From Gallionella sp. (GTDB lineage: Bacteria > Pseudomonadota > Gammaproteobacteria > Burkholderiales > Gallionellaceae): a stretch of 42,166 bases of DNA. The stretch spans positions 1-42,166 of the forward strand of contig JANXXX010000027.1 in NCBI GenBank assembly GCA_025350405.1, given 5' to 3'. Shown piece by piece: positions 40,480-42,166 of the stretch (the stretch's first letter is position 1; the number at the start of each line of letters is the position of its first letter). The notes below the pieces were generated by a model, which saw only the letters and a list, made by a program, of their open reading frames with translations, was not told the origin of the DNA and ran no database searches. The position numbers and the translations under genes are program-made.

Positions 40480-41013
40480 ATGACCAAAAACACCAACCCA
40501 ACCCCGATTCCAACCACGTCCTTGGCCGGCACACCCGTCAAACTGTACGGCGATTTTCCGCAAGTGGGCAAAGTCGCACCCGCCTTCTCGCTGGTGAACA
40601 AGGATTTGCAGGACATCACGCTAGGCAGCTACGCCGGCAAACGCAAGGTGCTGAACATCGTGCCCAGCCTGGATACCCCGACCTGCCAGGCTTCTGCACG
40701 CCACTTCAACAAAGAAGCTTCCGGCCTGGACAACACCGTCGTGATCAACATCTCCGCCGACCTGCCCTTCGCGATGGCGCGCTTTTGCAGCAGCGAAGGG
40801 TTGACCAACGTGGACAATCTTTCCGTCATGCGCGGTCGCGAGTTCATGCGCGACTACGGCGTCAAGATTGCCGACGGCAAACTGGCCGGACTTACCGCGC
40901 GCGCAGTGATCGTGCTGGATAGCAACAATGTGGTGCGCTACACCGAGCTGGTCAGCGATATCAAGAATGAGCCAAATTACGAAGCAGCGCTGGCGGCATT
41001 GCAAGCCATTTGA
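40480..41013 (+). CDS. tpx: Thiol peroxidase Tpx
   Basis: 177 residues, slightly longer than E. coli Tpx owing to an N-terminal extension ([17 protein letters not shown]). It reduces lipid and other hydroperoxides using thioredoxin. The peroxidatic cysteine is C69 in [10 protein letters not shown] and the resolving cysteine C103 in ARFCSSEGL, the same 34-residue spacing as in E. coli (C61, C95). A strong AAAGGAG site lies 6 bp before the ATG. Monocistronic. Confidence 0.97.
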   Translation: MTKNTNPTPIPTTSLAGTPVKLYGDFPQVGKVAPAFSLVNKDLQDITLGSYAGKRKVLNIVPSLDTPTCQASARHFNKEASGLDNTVVINISADLPFAMARFCSSEGLTNVDNLSVMRGREFMRDYGVKIADGKLAGLTARAVIVLDSNNVVRYTELVSDIKNEPNYEAALAALQAI

Positions 41014-41255
41014 TCGTTTGCAGAATGAATAGGGAGCAGCAGTTACGCAGAATATTGAAACGAAGCGCTGATTTTTCAAATAGATGCAGGCCAGATATTC
41101 GCTTTAAACTTCATTTTTGTAATACAATGCACTTGCTTTAATTAAGTGGATTTACAATCCGCCCCTAAGCGTGGCATATGGAAACCGCACAAACGGCAAT
41201 TCCGATATAATTACCCGCGCGATACTTTAAGGCCTGTTCAAACAGGGATAGTAGG

Positions 41256-41591
41256 ATGAAAAATAGCGAAAAACGCCGTGAAGTTCGCTTCACACCGATA
41301 GATCAGTCCCAGTGGCAATTACTGGTTCATGCCAATGGCAAAAGCCACCCGGTGGGATCGGTTCTCGACATTTCTAATTCTGGCATCGCACTGGCCTTTC
41401 CCGGCGATATCGCGCATAACGGAAATATCTTCATCGAATACCGCAGCCATGTTATCGACTTCAGGGTCGAAGGGTCGGTGATGTGGAAGTCAAGAAAAAT
41501 CAGCGCGGCCGGTCACGCACAAAGCGTACTTGGCTTGCAGCTGCCTAGCCCTCCTTTATTGATGGAAGCCATGCAGGGCACTCACGGCTAA
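41256..41591 (+). CDS. PilZ domain protein
   Basis: 111 residues, a single PilZ domain. The c-di-GMP contacts are present: RxxxR at R7-R11 (EKRREVRF) and DxSxxG at 38-43 (LDISNSGIAL). The rest is a beta barrel and a short C-terminal extension. A single-domain PilZ is a c-di-GMP receptor that acts through a partner, often a flagellar, pilus or polysaccharide component. No such partner is adjacent; a MshEN-like protein 6 kb upstream is another possible c-di-GMP receptor. Confidence 0.92.
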   Translation: MKNSEKRREVRFTPIDQSQWQLLVHANGKSHPVGSVLDISNSGIALAFPGDIAHNGNIFIEYRSHVIDFRVEGSVMWKSRKISAAGHAQSVLGLQLPSPPLLMEAMQGTHG

Positions 41592-41658
41592 TATTGTCAG
41601 GTTCTTCACGCATATATTTCACCCGATCTCAACGCTGCGCCTTTAATCTTCCACCGAA

Positions 41659-41966
41659 TCACAACCCCATCAGCAGCAACGTCAGCGCATACAGCAGCGT
41701 ACTCAGCATCACTTGCGCGGCGAGTCCGTCCTGTCCGTGCAATCCCCCGGCAATCGCGAGGCCGACATAGCTATTGAAGCGGAATGCAGATTGAAAAGTT
41801 GCTGAGAACACTTGTCTGGCGCATGAAACAAATACTTGGCGACATAGCCCAGCGCGATACCGGCACACATGCACACTGTGGCGACAATCAGCATCGGCGT
41901 CGCCGCGCCAAAGTCGATCTTGAAATGCGACAGACATGGCTGTTCAGCACTCCAAAAGTTTTTCAT
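41659..41966 (-). pseudogene. Remnant of an AEC (auxin efflux carrier-type) transporter
   Basis: Two overlapping frames together give a piece of an AEC permease. The 5' frame gives FGAATPMLIVATVCMCAGIA (two membrane segments) and the other frame continues with FQSAFRFNSYVGLAIAGGLH, the family's RFNxY motif, and ends LLYALTLLLMGL. A single base shift near 41800-41827 joins them. Length (about 100 of 300 residues) shows both ends missing. A decayed gene, or a sequencing error plus a truncated gene; the truncation argues for decay. Confidence 0.75.
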
Positions 41967-42166
41967 TGCTCAGGGACAAGCCGGGCTGGTTCGGCAAACC
42001 CTTTCCTTGCAATCCATGCTAATCTAATAATAGGGAAGCGCCGAACAAGTATCCGCATGAAGCGGAAACTATTCAGGCGCGCCCGAATTGTTAAAAAACT
42101 GATCTGTTTTCACTTTTTTTCACCCCCAGCAGACTTCTCGCCGGGGTTTTCTTCTTCATCTTACTC
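41967..42166. other. Right edge, no gene seen
   Basis: 200 bp with an imperfect hairpin (CCCC...GGGG near 42124-42146) followed by a pyrimidine-rich run on the plus strand (TTTTCTTCTTC). It might be a weak terminator of something beyond the window. No ORF supported. Confidence 0.35.

Overview
The window looks like chromosome of an aquatic betaproteobacterium, most likely Nitrosomonadales/Gallionellaceae-like (inference). The grounds are the macromolecular synthesis operon rpsU-yqeY-dnaG-rpoD followed by a CAU tRNA, the orders gltB-gltD-hemE and argS-SPOR-dsbA-SDR, an orphan membrane c-type cytochrome and moderately high GC. No taxonomic search was possible.

Left edge (1-1042): the 5' two thirds of a P4-type tyrosine recombinase gene, running away from the 3' end of the CAU tRNA. 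This is the usual layout of a tRNA-integrated genomic island whose body lies outside the window. Its promoter and start region carry AGTTACCCC(C) repeats in both orientations. From 1043 to 23109 almost everything is on the minus strand. It holds the tRNA-rpoD-dnaG-yqeY-rpsU unit, an argS-SPOR-dsbA-SDR run, a repeat-flanked AT-rich orphan gene, a GlcD-type oxidase, a small Rossmann protein, a c-type cytochrome membrane protein, priA, and the gltB-gltD-hemE operon closed by a strong terminator.

Middle (23.1-31 kb): yaeQ and ychJ, an MgtC-like membrane protein, an unusual fusion of an N-terminal DNA-binding-like domain with a 2Fe-2S ferredoxin/flavin reductase, a membrane-anchored coiled-coil protein, an RsuA-like pseudouridine synthase and an EamA transporter. 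The transporter is preceded by a probable leader RNA containing a promoter, a 31-codon Cys-rich ORF that begins at the predicted +1, and an intrinsic terminator. A YlqF/RbgA-type GTPase follows.

Right part (31-42.2 kb): accessory cell-surface and signalling genes. These are a secreted EF-hand protein, a MOP-type flippase, a sulfotransferase, a CheY-like regulator with a CheX-like protein carrying MshEN-like repeats, three lipoproteins (one with an internal tandem repeat), a methyltransferase, a glycine-zipper lipoprotein, an RMD1/DUF155 protein, thiol peroxidase, a PilZ protein and a frameshifted AEC transporter remnant. The MshEN-like and PilZ domains together suggest local c-di-GMP signalling.

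The observations most worth following are the leader RNA/attenuator upstream of eamA, the HTH-ferredoxin-reductase fusion with a possible internal start, the c-di-GMP/CheX two-gene module, and an interspersed repeat that appears to have been domesticated inside the priA coding sequence.
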